A DNA stretch of 64,000 nt from Paraburkholderia nodosa DSM 21604 (lineage in GTDB: Bacteria > Pseudomonadota > Gammaproteobacteria > Burkholderiales > Burkholderiaceae), in contig NZ_JAFA01000006.1 of the NCBI RefSeq assembly GCF_000519185.1, forward strand, positions 106,454-170,453, in the 5' to 3' direction. Shown here piece after piece: positions 1 through 8,375 of the stretch. Within the stretch, counting starts at the first letter, position 1. The number at the start of each line of letters is the position of its first letter. The notes beneath the pieces were generated by a model. It ran no database searches. It saw only the letters and a program-made list of their open reading frames with translations, and was not told the origin of the DNA. The translations under genes and the position numbers were made by a program.

Positions 1-783
1 GTCCACGTTGGCCTGGATGAGGTCTCCGGCTTCGTGTTTCGCGCCGACGGGGTCATCGACCACCAAAGCACTGCCGTCAACGGTTTGGCGGGAGATTTCG
101 GCCGCGTCGGGCGTGAACGCGCCGACGCCCACGACCAGGCGGCCCGTGCGTGCGGACTCCGTATACACGGGCGTTTTGCTGGTCGTCAGCGTGATGACGA
201 CGTCTGCGGTCTCCGGAATGGCGTCGCTTTCGAGCGCGGCGAGATTCGGCGCTGCCGCGCGATTGCGTGCAACGAATGCGTCCGCATCGGCCTGCGAACG
301 GCCCTTTGCCCGCAACTGCGCCTCCGGGAAGATGGCCGCGAGGGCTTCCGCGTGATTGGCAGCCTGTTTGCCGGTCCCGATGATGATGATTTCCCGCGGC
401 GGCGCCTGGTGCAGGGTCTGGATGCCGAGTGCCGTCACGGCCGCCGTGCGGCGTCCCGTTACGGTCGGTCCGTCGAGCATGAAAAGCATTTCGCCCGTGA
501 ACGCATCGCATGCGATGACCTGGCCGTGAATGGTCGGCAGTTGTCGACTGGTGTTGGTCGGGCAGACGTTGACCAGCTTGTGAATGGCGATGTCCGGCGC
601 GCTCGCCGGCATGGACAGCATCAAGCCGCCTTCCTGGATGGGGATGGCCAGACGCTCGGGGCTGACGACCTTGCCCGCGCTGTATTCGACGACGGTCTCG
701 GCCAGCACGCGTACGAGAAGGCGGTAGTCGAGCAGCGAAGCCGTCGCGGCCGCGTCGAAGTTTCGGATGTCGCGTGAGGTCAT
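1..783 (-). CDS. Ornithine cyclodeaminase / delta1-pyrroline-2-carboxylate reductase family protein (partial, C-terminus cut by window edge)
   Basis: The minus-strand frame starts with ATG at 783 and stays open to base 1, giving 261 residues without a stop. The family is recognised from the middle of the protein: a TVTGRRTAAVTALG stretch near residue 110 followed by a Rossmann segment (IIIIGTGKQAANHAEAL) for NAD(P)H. Members of this family either deaminate ornithine to proline or reduce cyclic imines such as delta1-pyrroline-2-carboxylate. The sequence here resembles the reductase branch more, but the substrate cannot be fixed. The gene is divergent from a FadR-type GntR regulator, its probable controller. 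About 50 C-terminal residues lie outside the window. Confidence 0.82.
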   Translation of the reverse strand, partial: MTSRDIRNFDAAATASLLDYRLLVRVLAETVVEYSAGKVVSPERLAIPIQEGGLMLSMPASAPDIAIHKLVNVCPTNTSRQLPTIHGQVIACDAFTGEMLFMLDGPTVTGRRTAAVTALGIQTLHQAPPREIIIIGTGKQAANHAEALAAIFPEAQLRAKGRSQADADAFVARNRAAAPNLAALESDAIPETADVVITLTTSKTPVYTESARTGRLVVGVGAFTPDAAEISRQTVDGSALVVDDPVGAKHEAGDLIQANVD

Positions 784-889
784 TCGGAAGCCTTGGGTTC
801 TGGCGGTCGAAAAGCGGAAGCATGCGGCCAGGTGGGTTTCTGGCTTCAGTCCGGCCAATTCCTTGGGCTCGGTGTGGAACGAATCTATA

Positions 890-899
890 CCACTGGTGG
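890..899. promoter_or_regulatory. CCAC-TG-GTGG palindrome in the divergent intergenic region
   Basis: The 318-bp gap 784-1101 between the reductase and the GntR gene holds no gene. A short palindrome CCACTGGTGG lies in it, flanked by AT on both sides. Its half-site resembles the GTGGT/ACCAC arms of the second site at 1058, so both may be bound by the adjacent GntR protein. This is inferred from position only. Confidence 0.35.
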
Positions 900-1057
900 A
901 TGACTGGCAAGCCAATTTGTGTCGATATGGTGTCGCTGTGGACTTTTATTGGACCAAACTGGATCGCAAGGACTGGTCGAATAGAGAAAAGTGGTTCGAG
1001 TTTTCCCGATTTATCGCGGGGATACGCCACCGCGGGCTTCAGGACGGAGTCACGAAA

Positions 1058-1077
1058 GTGGTATATTTTAGAACCAC
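1058..1077. promoter_or_regulatory. GTGGT-N10-ACCAC inverted repeat, candidate GntR operator
   Basis: Arms GTGGT (1058-1062) and ACCAC (1073-1077) flank an AT-rich centre, 24 bp upstream of the GntR start codon. FadR-subfamily regulators commonly bind palindromes with GT/AC cores, so autoregulation and control of the divergent reductase are plausible. Confidence 0.4.
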
Positions 1078-1101
1078 CTCACGACGCACCGAGAACACAC
1101 G

Positions 1102-1845
1102 ATGGCATCCGCTCGCTTCGAACTTGAAGGCAACTTTCGGCCACTGCAGATTTACGAGCAGGTGTCGGAAAAGATCCGGGCCGAGGTCCGCAGCGGCCGA
1201 TTCCTGCCGGACGCCCGGCTGCCTTCGGAGCGCGAACTGGCCACGCTCTTTGGCGTTGGGCGGCCTGCCGTGCGCGAAGCCATCGGGCAATTGCAAAACG
1301 AGGGCCTCGTTGTCACGAAGCGCAACTCGGGCACTTACGTGGCATCCATGGCCAACCAGATTCTTGCCGCAGCGCCGAGCGTGGAAACGCAGACGGGGGA
1401 ATCGGCATCGGACTTCAGCCCGTCGGCTACGCTCGACGTGCGTCTGATTCTCGAGCCCGCCATTGCAAGGCGAGCGGCAGCACGCAAACAGCGAGACCGG
1501 CTGGCCGAGCACTATCTGGACCAGATGGAGACGTTGACGGACGTGGCGACGCCCGAAGAGCGAGCGCTGTGGAACAACAGCGACAGGCTCTTTCATCGTC
1601 AACTGGCGGTGATGACAGGGGATGCGTTGCTGGCGAAGCTCGCGGAAGAAATTGCATCGACCATGGACCAGTCGCTGTGGAAGCGGCTCAAGGACGACGG
1701 GATTTATGACCCGGCTCGCATTCGACTGTACGTTGCGGAGCATCGGCTGATTTACGAAGCCATTGTCTGCGGAGACGCCGATGCGGCGGCGTTCTATGTC
1801 GAGCAGCATATTCATCGGGTGCAAAGAGATATCACGCCGCAGTAA
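1102..1845 (+). CDS. FadR-subfamily GntR transcriptional regulator
   Basis: The 247-residue protein has an N-terminal winged helix (about residues 12-78, with RLPSERELATLFGVGRPAVRE typical of GntR) and a C-terminal all-helical FCD ligand domain (about 105-240). The FCD part shows DVRLILEPAIARRAA and the histidine positions of the usual metal site (DRLFHRQL and the final EQHIHRV). Such regulators sense small organic acids and usually repress neighbouring catabolic genes. It is divergent from the cyclodeaminase-family gene, and two palindromes lie between them. The ATG at 1102 fits the domain start, but no clear Shine-Dalgarno is seen before it. Confidence 0.88.
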   Translation: MASARFELEGNFRPLQIYEQVSEKIRAEVRSGRFLPDARLPSERELATLFGVGRPAVREAIGQLQNEGLVVTKRNSGTYVASMANQILAAAPSVETQTGESASDFSPSATLDVRLILEPAIARRAAARKQRDRLAEHYLDQMETLTDVATPEERALWNNSDRLFHRQLAVMTGDALLAKLAEEIASTMDQSLWKRLKDDGIYDPARIRLYVAEHRLIYEAIVCGDADAAAFYVEQHIHRVQRDITPQ

Positions 1846-1910
1846 ATGTGTTTGTCGCGGCTGTCGGCAGCGTCATCGAAACGACATCCAGGCAACATGG
1901 TTCGTTCACT

Positions 1911-1935
1911 GTTTCAACAAACTGTTGGTTGAAAC
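1911..1935. other. Hairpin with GTTTCAAC / GTTGAAAC arms
   Basis: A perfect 8-bp inverted repeat (1911-1918 and 1928-1935) lies between the GntR stop and the phospholipase D-like start. It could end the GntR transcript or act as an operator. There is no T-run on the plus strand, so a classic terminator is not supported. Confidence 0.4.
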
Positions 1936-1968
1936 TGGGGCTTTTGGCTAACACAGCAGAGGTGAACG

Positions 1969-3744
1969 ATGTCGACGAAGGTCCGTAGCTATCTCTCCCC
2001 GACGCTGGTTTTACTCGCGCTCGACTGGCCAGAAGGGGCGACACGTGCCGACTTCCTGGGTTTTGCCATAGAGCGCGCCCCGGGTTTCACGAGCCCGGAC
2101 GGAAGATCCCATGAGGCGAGCAGCTGGCTCCCTAATCGAATCACGTTCAACGGGCCGGTGCCGGATGGGAAGCCCGATGCGCCTTCGAACATCGCGCCGA
2201 TTCAAAAATTCATGTGGTGGGACGCGCGTATCGAGGAGGCCGACAGAGGCAAGCAGTTCAAGTACACCGTCTATCCGGTAGTCGGTACGCCGGACAATGT
2301 GAATGTGCTGAACGCAGAGGCGAGTTCGGTTGAGGTCACGCTTCCGGCGCATATCGAAGACGGCGTCGGTACCTGGTTCAACCGTGCAGTGGTGAGCTCA
2401 CAGGCTTTTGCACGACAGGTGAAGGCCATGGGAATCGATCCGCATACCGCGCCGCCGGCCGCAGAGGCGCTTGAACTTCGTACGTGGCTCGCGAACGACA
2501 TGCAGCTTGTGTTCAAGGAAATATTTCTGGACGCGTCGCGCGCTGCAGCAGCCATCTATCACCTGACTGATCCGCTTTGGGCGATCCCGGCGTTCAAGGA
2601 ATTTGGGACCGCTCACGGCAAAGCGAATGTTGCCGTCGTATACGATTCCCACCTGGTTCGCGAAAAAGGTAAAGCTCCCGCACCATCGCCCAATCAACCC
2701 GCAGTCGATGAACTAGGCAGCGTCGTGACGTTCTGCCCGCGTGACAAGACGCATATCATGCACGACAAGCTTATCGTGACGGATAGGGGCGATCGACAAG
2801 GCAACCCGGCATTCGTCGTGGCGGGGTCTGCGAACTTCACGACGGAAGGCATTACGGAACAGGCCAACGTGCTTCACCTGTTCGATTCGGTTGATCTCGC
2901 GAAACTGTACGACGACAGAACGAAAGCCATCGCGAGCAATCCGCCGATCAACCAGACCGCGGAACTCACGAATGGCTGGTCTGATTCTGTGACGGTGGGA
3001 AGCGCAGCTGTGCGTGTTTGCTTCTCTCCGGAAACGAAAACCAGACGTACCCAGATCGATACCATCGTCGAAGCGATAGGAAAGGCGCAGCATTCCGTCC
3101 TGTTTTGCCTCTTCATGCCGACAGACGAACCGCTTCGCGACGCCTGCTTTGCCGCCGGTGACAAGGGGCTAATGATGTTCGGCCTCGTCAACAACATTAG
3201 CGAAAAGTCCGCTGAGAATGCACAAGAGGCGCAAAAAGCCGGAGAAGCGGTGAGTACGACTGCGCTGGCAAATCTCGCGCTCTATCATAGAAGCAAGGAA
3301 AACCGCGACGTCATCGACGCATCGTATTTTTCTCCGGCAACCGTGCCCGAAGGATTCGAACCCGAACTACGGCTCTTTCCTGGCGAAGTCGCGCCCAGTT
3401 ACGCCCCGGTCATCATCCACCACAAGTTCATTGTGATCGACGCCGAGGGAGACAATCCGATTGTCTACACGGGCTCGGCGAACATGAGCAATAACTCCGA
3501 GCATTTCAACGACGAGAATCTGCTCGAAATAAAAGACACGCGAATTGCCGGCATTTACCTCGCTGAATTCATGCGGTTATACGAGCACTATCGTGCTCGC
3601 GCCGTTGGCATCGAGGAGCAGCAGCATAGAACCGTGCAGCGGCTGTTGCTGCAGCCCGACCGCAAGTGGGCCGACAAGTATTACAAGGCGAATAGTCCGG
3701 AGGAGAAGGCGCGCATTGCCCTGGCATCGGATCCGGCCAACTGA
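1969..3744 (+). CDS. Phospholipase D-like protein with two HKD motifs
   Basis: The 591-residue protein carries two complete HxKxxxxD motifs: H265-K267-D272, followed by a GSANFT segment, and H484-K486-D491, followed by GSANMS. This is the two-lobed active site of the phospholipase D superfamily (phosphodiesterases, cardiolipin synthases, nucleases, toxins). The first 190 or so residues precede the catalytic part and were not recognised as a known domain. No signal peptide or membrane segment is seen, so a cytoplasmic product or a specially secreted effector are both possible. It stands alone between a GntR and a LysR gene. A Shine-Dalgarno-like GAGGTGA precedes the ATG. The substrate is unknown. 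Confidence 0.85.
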   Translation: MSTKVRSYLSPTLVLLALDWPEGATRADFLGFAIERAPGFTSPDGRSHEASSWLPNRITFNGPVPDGKPDAPSNIAPIQKFMWWDARIEEADRGKQFKYTVYPVVGTPDNVNVLNAEASSVEVTLPAHIEDGVGTWFNRAVVSSQAFARQVKAMGIDPHTAPPAAEALELRTWLANDMQLVFKEIFLDASRAAAAIYHLTDPLWAIPAFKEFGTAHGKANVAVVYDSHLVREKGKAPAPSPNQPAVDELGSVVTFCPRDKTHIMHDKLIVTDRGDRQGNPAFVVAGSANFTTEGITEQANVLHLFDSVDLAKLYDDRTKAIASNPPINQTAELTNGWSDSVTVGSAAVRVCFSPETKTRRTQIDTIVEAIGKAQHSVLFCLFMPTDEPLRDACFAAGDKGLMMFGLVNNISEKSAENAQEAQKAGEAVSTTALANLALYHRSKENRDVIDASYFSPATVPEGFEPELRLFPGEVAPSYAPVIIHHKFIVIDAEGDNPIVYTGSANMSNNSEHFNDENLLEIKDTRIAGIYLAEFMRLYEHYRARAVGIEEQQHRTVQRLLLQPDRKWADKYYKANSPEEKARIALASDPAN

Positions 3745-3780
3745 TGCAATCGCTTCAGTGACTGCGCATTGGCTGCGCAG

Positions 3781-4731
3781 TCACCGCGCACGCGTCGCAC
3801 GCCGCGGGCGTTGCGCGTTGCCGGCCGCCCATTCAGGACGCGCGCTCAGCGTTGCCACGAGCTCACGCATCGTATCCTTGACCTTGAGAACGGCGTTGCT
3901 CACGAGCGGCGTGTCTTTCCAGCAGAGCGAGAGATCGCGCCGAAACAGGCTGTGATTGAGTTGTGCCAGCTTCAATTTGCCCTCGTCCAGTTCGACGTGA
4001 GCCGCAGTCCACGGCAGAACGGTCACGCCGAGCTTTGCCATCACCGCCGCGAATAACAATGCCGTCGAACTGGCCTCGAAAAGGATCTTGCATGCCAGGC
4101 CCTTTTCGCGCAGTGCCCACTCGACGCGGCTGCGAATGGTGTTTGGCGCACTTGGCAGCACCATCGGCATCGTCGCGAGCGCGCTCAAGGCAATCGGCTC
4201 TCGAGGAAGCTCGAACTCGGGCCAGGCAATCAGATACAAGGCCTCGGACAGCAGGTGTTCGGCCTGGATGCCGTGGGTTTCAACGGCATCTGCGACGATT
4301 GCCAGGTCCACGCGTCCACCTGCAATCAGGTTGTGCAAATCGGCGGTGGGTGCCTCGATGAGTTCGATCACGATTCCCGGATAGCGCGCTCGCACAGCCT
4401 GCGCGAGCGGGATGGCGAGCACTCGGGAGGTGCTCGAAGGCAGCCCGACGGAAACCTTGCCCTCGGGAGATTCGGCGTCTTGCCGCAAGAGTTCGCCAGT
4501 GCGGTCGGCCTGCCGCAACAGTTCCAGTGCATGGCGATGCAGCGTTTTTCCGGACGCCGTTGGCGCAACGCCCTGGGTGCTTCGCTCGAGCAGCTGGGTG
4601 CCGAGTTCGCTTTCCAGATTGCGTATCTGCTGGCTGACGGCAGGCTGCGCAACGTGAAGCGCCTCGCTGGCGCGCGTCACATTGCCGTATTCCACGACCT
4701 TCACGAAGTACCGCAATTGTCTCAGGTCCAC
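3781..4731 (-). CDS. LysR-family transcriptional regulator
   Basis: The GTG at 4731 was chosen because AGGAGG lies 8 nt upstream on the minus strand and the product then starts with the usual DLRQLRYFVKV. An ATG at 4794 would add 21 residues unlike the family. The 316-residue protein has the N-terminal helix-turn-helix (VTRASEALHVAQPAVSQQI, about residues 17-36) and a periplasmic-binding-like effector domain from about residue 90. It is divergent from the MFS/CoA transferase/decarboxylase genes and probably activates them in response to the imported acid or its CoA ester. The C-terminus is Arg-rich. Confidence 0.9.
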   Translation of the reverse strand: MDLRQLRYFVKVVEYGNVTRASEALHVAQPAVSQQIRNLESELGTQLLERSTQGVAPTASGKTLHRHALELLRQADRTGELLRQDAESPEGKVSVGLPSSTSRVLAIPLAQAVRARYPGIVIELIEAPTADLHNLIAGGRVDLAIVADAVETHGIQAEHLLSEALYLIAWPEFELPREPIALSALATMPMVLPSAPNTIRSRVEWALREKGLACKILFEASSTALLFAAVMAKLGVTVLPWTAAHVELDEGKLKLAQLNHSLFRRDLSLCWKDTPLVSNAVLKVKDTMRELVATLSARPEWAAGNAQRPRRATRAR

Positions 4732-4884
4732 GCCGATCCTCCTGTCTCGCCATAAGAAATTGTTCTCGCGCGAGAGGAATATCATATTTTTCATGGATGG
4801 TGTCGCTTCTTATACTCGCCTCACATAACCGCTGCCGAACGACGCACTTTCAAGCCCGGACGGTCGATACAAACGGAGACGAGC

Positions 4885-6204
4885 ATGCAGAAAACCCTTG
4901 TGACAGCCTCAAACGAAGTGAGGGCGCGGCGCACGCCGCTTTCGCGGGAGCAGATAGGCGGCTTCTGGGCGGTTTACCTCGGTTGGGTTCTCGACGGCGT
5001 GGACTCCGTGATCTACGCACTGGTGCTTGTTCCCGCGCTCACAGAACTGCTTCCCCTTTCCGGCATCGAGCCAACGCCCGGCAATCTCGGCATGTACGGC
5101 TCGATTCTGTTCGCCTTGTTCCTTATCGGCTGGGGCATGTCGTTCATCTGGGGGCCGCTCGCCGACCGCTACGGGCGTGTGCGAACGCTCGCGGCCAGTA
5201 TTCTGATTTACTCGATTTTCACGGGCGCCGCGGCCTTCGCGCATAACGTGTGGGAACTTGGGGTGTTTCGTCTGATTGCAGGCATCGGCGTTGGCGGTGA
5301 GTGGGCGCTAGCCGGCACGTACATCGCAGAGAGTTGGCCCGAGGACCGCCGGAAGATGGGCGCGGGCTACCTGCAGACCGGCTACTACCTGGGGTTTTTC
5401 ATCGCCGCGTGGCTCAACTACACCGTCGGCGCCCAATACGGCTGGCGCGCCATGTTCCTTTGCGGTCTGGCGCCGGCGTTCCTCGCCATCTTCACCGTAT
5501 TCAAGGTAAAGGAACCCGGGAAGTGGGACCGGGAATCCGCGCGCCATTCTTCAACTGCTCGACACGCGGTGTCGCCACTGCGGCTGATATTCGCTCCCGA
5601 GTTTCGGCGGCGCACCATCACCAGCGCCGCGCTCGTCGGTGTGGCAATCGTGGGGCTGTGGGCCGGCTCCGTCTATGAGGCGAGTGCCGTCGTGAGCCTC
5701 GCGACCCGTGCCGGACTGAGCAAAGTCGACGCGATTCACCTTGCGTCGGTGGGAGCGGCCATTCTGTCCGTTGGCACGATTATCGGCTGTCTGGTCGCGC
5801 CGTATCTCGCGGAAAAAGTGGGGCGCAGAACGGCTCTCGGTCTGTATTTCGTGGGGATGGCGGGCGCTATCGTGCTGGCGTTCGGATGGGCGTTCTATCT
5901 GCCAGACGGGCTGCGTCTATTCATGGCATCGCTCGCGTTGTTGGGATTCTTCGGCGGAAACTTCGCGATTTTCTCGCTGTGGCTGCCGGAACAGTACCCG
6001 ACGCGCATCCGCGCGACGGCATTTGCGTTCAATGCATCGGTAGGCCGATTCATTGGCGCAGGGGTCAATTTCGTCCTCGCCGCCGCGATTAACTGGCAGG
6101 GCTCGCTGGGTACGCCGGTCGCCTGGACGGCGGCGGCTTTCGGGTTAGGCATTCTCATCCTGCCTTTTGCTACCGAGACGCACCACGCGCGCCTTCCGGA
6201 GTAA
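4885..6204 (+). CDS. Major facilitator superfamily transporter
   Basis: The 439-residue membrane protein has about twelve hydrophobic segments. It shows the MFS loop 2-3 signature (GPLADRYGRVRTL, about residues 92-104), a GIGVGGEWALAG segment in helix 4 or 5 and a second copy of the signature in the C-terminal half (AEKVGRRTALG). The pattern is that of the sugar/organic acid proton symporters that import carboxylates. GGAGACGAGC precedes the ATG. It is the first gene of a run with a CoA transferase (39-bp gap) and methylmalonyl-CoA decarboxylase, so a dicarboxylic or branched-chain acid is the likely substrate. This last step is inference. Confidence 0.88.
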   Translation: MQKTLVTASNEVRARRTPLSREQIGGFWAVYLGWVLDGVDSVIYALVLVPALTELLPLSGIEPTPGNLGMYGSILFALFLIGWGMSFIWGPLADRYGRVRTLAASILIYSIFTGAAAFAHNVWELGVFRLIAGIGVGGEWALAGTYIAESWPEDRRKMGAGYLQTGYYLGFFIAAWLNYTVGAQYGWRAMFLCGLAPAFLAIFTVFKVKEPGKWDRESARHSSTARHAVSPLRLIFAPEFRRRTITSAALVGVAIVGLWAGSVYEASAVVSLATRAGLSKVDAIHLASVGAAILSVGTIIGCLVAPYLAEKVGRRTALGLYFVGMAGAIVLAFGWAFYLPDGLRLFMASLALLGFFGGNFAIFSLWLPEQYPTRIRATAFAFNASVGRFIGAGVNFVLAAAINWQGSLGTPVAWTAAAFGLGILILPFATETHHARLPE

Positions 6205-6243
6205 TCTTGGCTGGAACACAAAAGTGGCAACTGGAGACATCGT

Positions 6244-7503
6244 ATGAAAGCGTTGGAGAAAATCAGGGTCGTCGATTTGACGCGCGCGCTCTCGGGCCCG
6301 TTTTGCGCGATGGTGCTGGCCGACCTTGGTGCTGACGTCGTCAAGGTCGAATCCGGTCCTGACGGCGACATGAGCCGCGCCTGGGGACCGTTCGATCGCG
6401 GCATTAGTACGTACTACTTGTCGTGCAACCGGAACAAGCGGGCACTATGCATCGACATGCGCGATCCGCGTGGACTGGACGCAGTAAAACGCCTGATCGA
6501 AGAGGCCGACGTTGTGCTCGAGAACTTCAAGCCTGGCACCATGGAGAAAATGGGCTTGGGGTACGACGTGTTGCGTGAGCGCAATCCGGGCCTCGTCATG
6601 GCGAGCATCAGCGGATTTGGCGACTCCGGCCCGCTCAAGGATTGGCCGGGTTTCGACCAGATTGCGCAAGGCTATTCGGGTCTCATGAGTCTCACGGGAT
6701 TCCCGGAAGGCGAGCCGACACGTACGGGCACGGCCATCGGCGACCTGAGTTCCGGCCTTTGGCTGACCATTGCGGTGATTTCCGCGCTCTTCGAACGCGA
6801 GCGGACGGGGCAGGGCCAGCATGTCAGCACCTCGTTGCTCGCCAGTCTGGTCGGGCTGCTGAGCGTGCATGCGCAACGCTATCTGAGCCTCGGCGACGTT
6901 CCGGCGCGCACGGGCAATGCGCACTCGGTCATCGCCCCGTACGGGGTGTTCGAGACCGCGGACGGCCCGCTCAATATCGCTCCGATCACGACGGAGATGT
7001 GGCGTCGGCTGTGCCAGCTTCTCGACCTCCCGCAATTGCCGGGCGATCCGCGTTTTGCGACCAACGAAGCGCGCGTGGCCAATCGTGGCGAGTTGAAGGA
7101 AATCATCGAGCGCCGACTGAAGACGAGGGGAAAACGCGAGTGGACGGCGTTATTTGTCGATGCCGGATTGCCAGCCGGGCCCATCAACACGCTCGAGGAA
7201 GTGTTCGCCGATGCACAGGTCCAGCACTGTGGTCTGGTTGAAGCGGTGCAACATCGAATCCTCGGAGAAGTGCGCCAGGTCCCCACTCCCTTGTTCAATG
7301 CATCGAAGGAGGGCGAGCCGGCTGCTCGCGAAGCGACACGCCATGCGCCGCCTGCGCTGGGTGAGCACTCGGTAGAAGTCTTGCGCGAGAGTGGCTTTAG
7401 CGAATCGGAACTCTATGAGCTACTCTCCGCGGGTGTGCTTTATCAAATTCCCCGCGTGCCGGCGCAAGAGTCACAGCGCGGTCTGACGCAACATGTGGAG
7501 TAA
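6244..7503 (+). CDS. Class III CoA transferase (CaiB/BaiF family)
   Basis: The 419-residue product is colinear with family III CoA transferases. It starts KIRVVDLTRALSGPFCAM, has the LADLGADVVKVE segment, the ENFKPGTMEKMGLGYD segment, and an aspartate in GTAIGDLSSGLW (D167) at the position of the catalytic Asp of formyl-CoA transferase. These enzymes move CoA between carboxylic acids through an enzyme-bound anhydride. Because the next gene encodes a methylmalonyl-CoA decarboxylase, this enzyme may load CoA on a methylmalonate-like acid imported by the preceding MFS protein. The actual CoA donor and acceptor are not evident. Confidence 0.9.
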   Translation: MKALEKIRVVDLTRALSGPFCAMVLADLGADVVKVESGPDGDMSRAWGPFDRGISTYYLSCNRNKRALCIDMRDPRGLDAVKRLIEEADVVLENFKPGTMEKMGLGYDVLRERNPGLVMASISGFGDSGPLKDWPGFDQIAQGYSGLMSLTGFPEGEPTRTGTAIGDLSSGLWLTIAVISALFERERTGQGQHVSTSLLASLVGLLSVHAQRYLSLGDVPARTGNAHSVIAPYGVFETADGPLNIAPITTEMWRRLCQLLDLPQLPGDPRFATNEARVANRGELKEIIERRLKTRGKREWTALFVDAGLPAGPINTLEEVFADAQVQHCGLVEAVQHRILGEVRQVPTPLFNASKEGEPAAREATRHAPPALGEHSVEVLRESGFSESELYELLSAGVLYQIPRVPAQESQRGLTQHVE

Positions 7504-7507
7504 CGAA

Positions 7508-8311
7508 ATGAGTGCGATTGCGCCGGAAGAATGCGTGAAGGTCACCACTGAAATCATTGAAGGGCGTATTGGAAAGGTGATTTTCCGCAACGCTTCCAGA
7601 CACCATGCCTTGAATGCGGAATTGCTGGGCGCACTCGAGGATCAACTGACGGACCTGACATCGAAGGGCGTGCCCGTAGTGATCTTGACGAGCGGCGTGG
7701 GCGAGAAGGTCTGGAGCGCGGGTCACGACCTCGGTGAACTCGAGGCAGACCACGACCCGATTGCCTGGGGTAAGCCGCTGGAGCGCGTGCTACGGCAGGT
7801 GCGCGCGTATCCGGGCGTGGTCATGGCAATGGTGTCGGGTTCGGTATGGGGCGGGGCAGTCGACCTCGTGATGAGCTGCGACCTCGTCGTCGCCGACACG
7901 ACGGTGCGCTTTGCCATGACGCCGGCGAACATCGGTCTGCCGTACAGCACGAGCGGTTTGCTCCGTTTCATCAACAACCTGCCGATCCATATCCTCAAGG
8001 AGATGTTCTTCTGCGCACGACCGCTCGAAGCCGAGGAAGCCGAGCGCCACGGCGTGCTCAATCGCTTGGTTCAGCCAGCCGACGTCGAGGCGGTTGCCCT
8101 GCAGATGGCGAGGGAGATTGCGACCAAAGCGCCGTTGGCAATTGCTGCGGTCAAGGAGCAATTGCGAATTCTCGAAGACGTCGTGCCGGTGCCTGTCGAT
8201 GCGATGGAGAGAATCGCGGAGCTTCGCAGGGCGGCGTGCGCCGGCGACGACATGAGGGAAGGGCTGGAGGCATTCGCGCAGCGACGTTCACCGGACTTTC
8301 GCGGTCGATGA
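7508..8311 (+). CDS. scpB: Methylmalonyl-CoA decarboxylase (crotonase fold)
   Basis: The product follows E. coli ScpB/YgfG closely along its length: the SAGHDLGEL segment, SVWGGAVDLVMSCDLVVA, MTPANIGLPYSTSGL, KAPLAIAAVKEQLRIL and a C-terminal KRxPxF-like end. H73 and Y146 match the active-site His66 and Tyr140 of the E. coli enzyme. It should turn (R)-methylmalonyl-CoA into propionyl-CoA and CO2. The ATG at 7508 is preferred over the one at 7493 because GTGGAG lies just upstream and it avoids overlap with the CoA transferase, whose stop is 4 bp away. The tight spacing supports translation coupling in one operon. Confidence 0.85.
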   Translation: MSAIAPEECVKVTTEIIEGRIGKVIFRNASRHHALNAELLGALEDQLTDLTSKGVPVVILTSGVGEKVWSAGHDLGELEADHDPIAWGKPLERVLRQVRAYPGVVMAMVSGSVWGGAVDLVMSCDLVVADTTVRFAMTPANIGLPYSTSGLLRFINNLPIHILKEMFFCARPLEAEEAERHGVLNRLVQPADVEAVALQMAREIATKAPLAIAAVKEQLRILEDVVPVPVDAMERIAELRRAACAGDDMREGLEAFAQRRSPDFRGR

Positions 8312-8375
8312 GTCTCCCGGGAACGCGCCTGGCGTCCAATCGCTGCGACAAGGAGCGCGGTCAATGGCTCACGGA

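Noticed and set aside
77..1030. A 317-codon minus-strand frame covering the first gene.
   Set aside because: Arg-rich out-of-phase frame; the cyclodeaminase-family frame from 783 has clear family motifs.
4732..4794. Longer LysR start at ATG 4794.
   Set aside because: The 21 added residues are unlike the family, and AGGAGG stands directly before the GTG at 4731.
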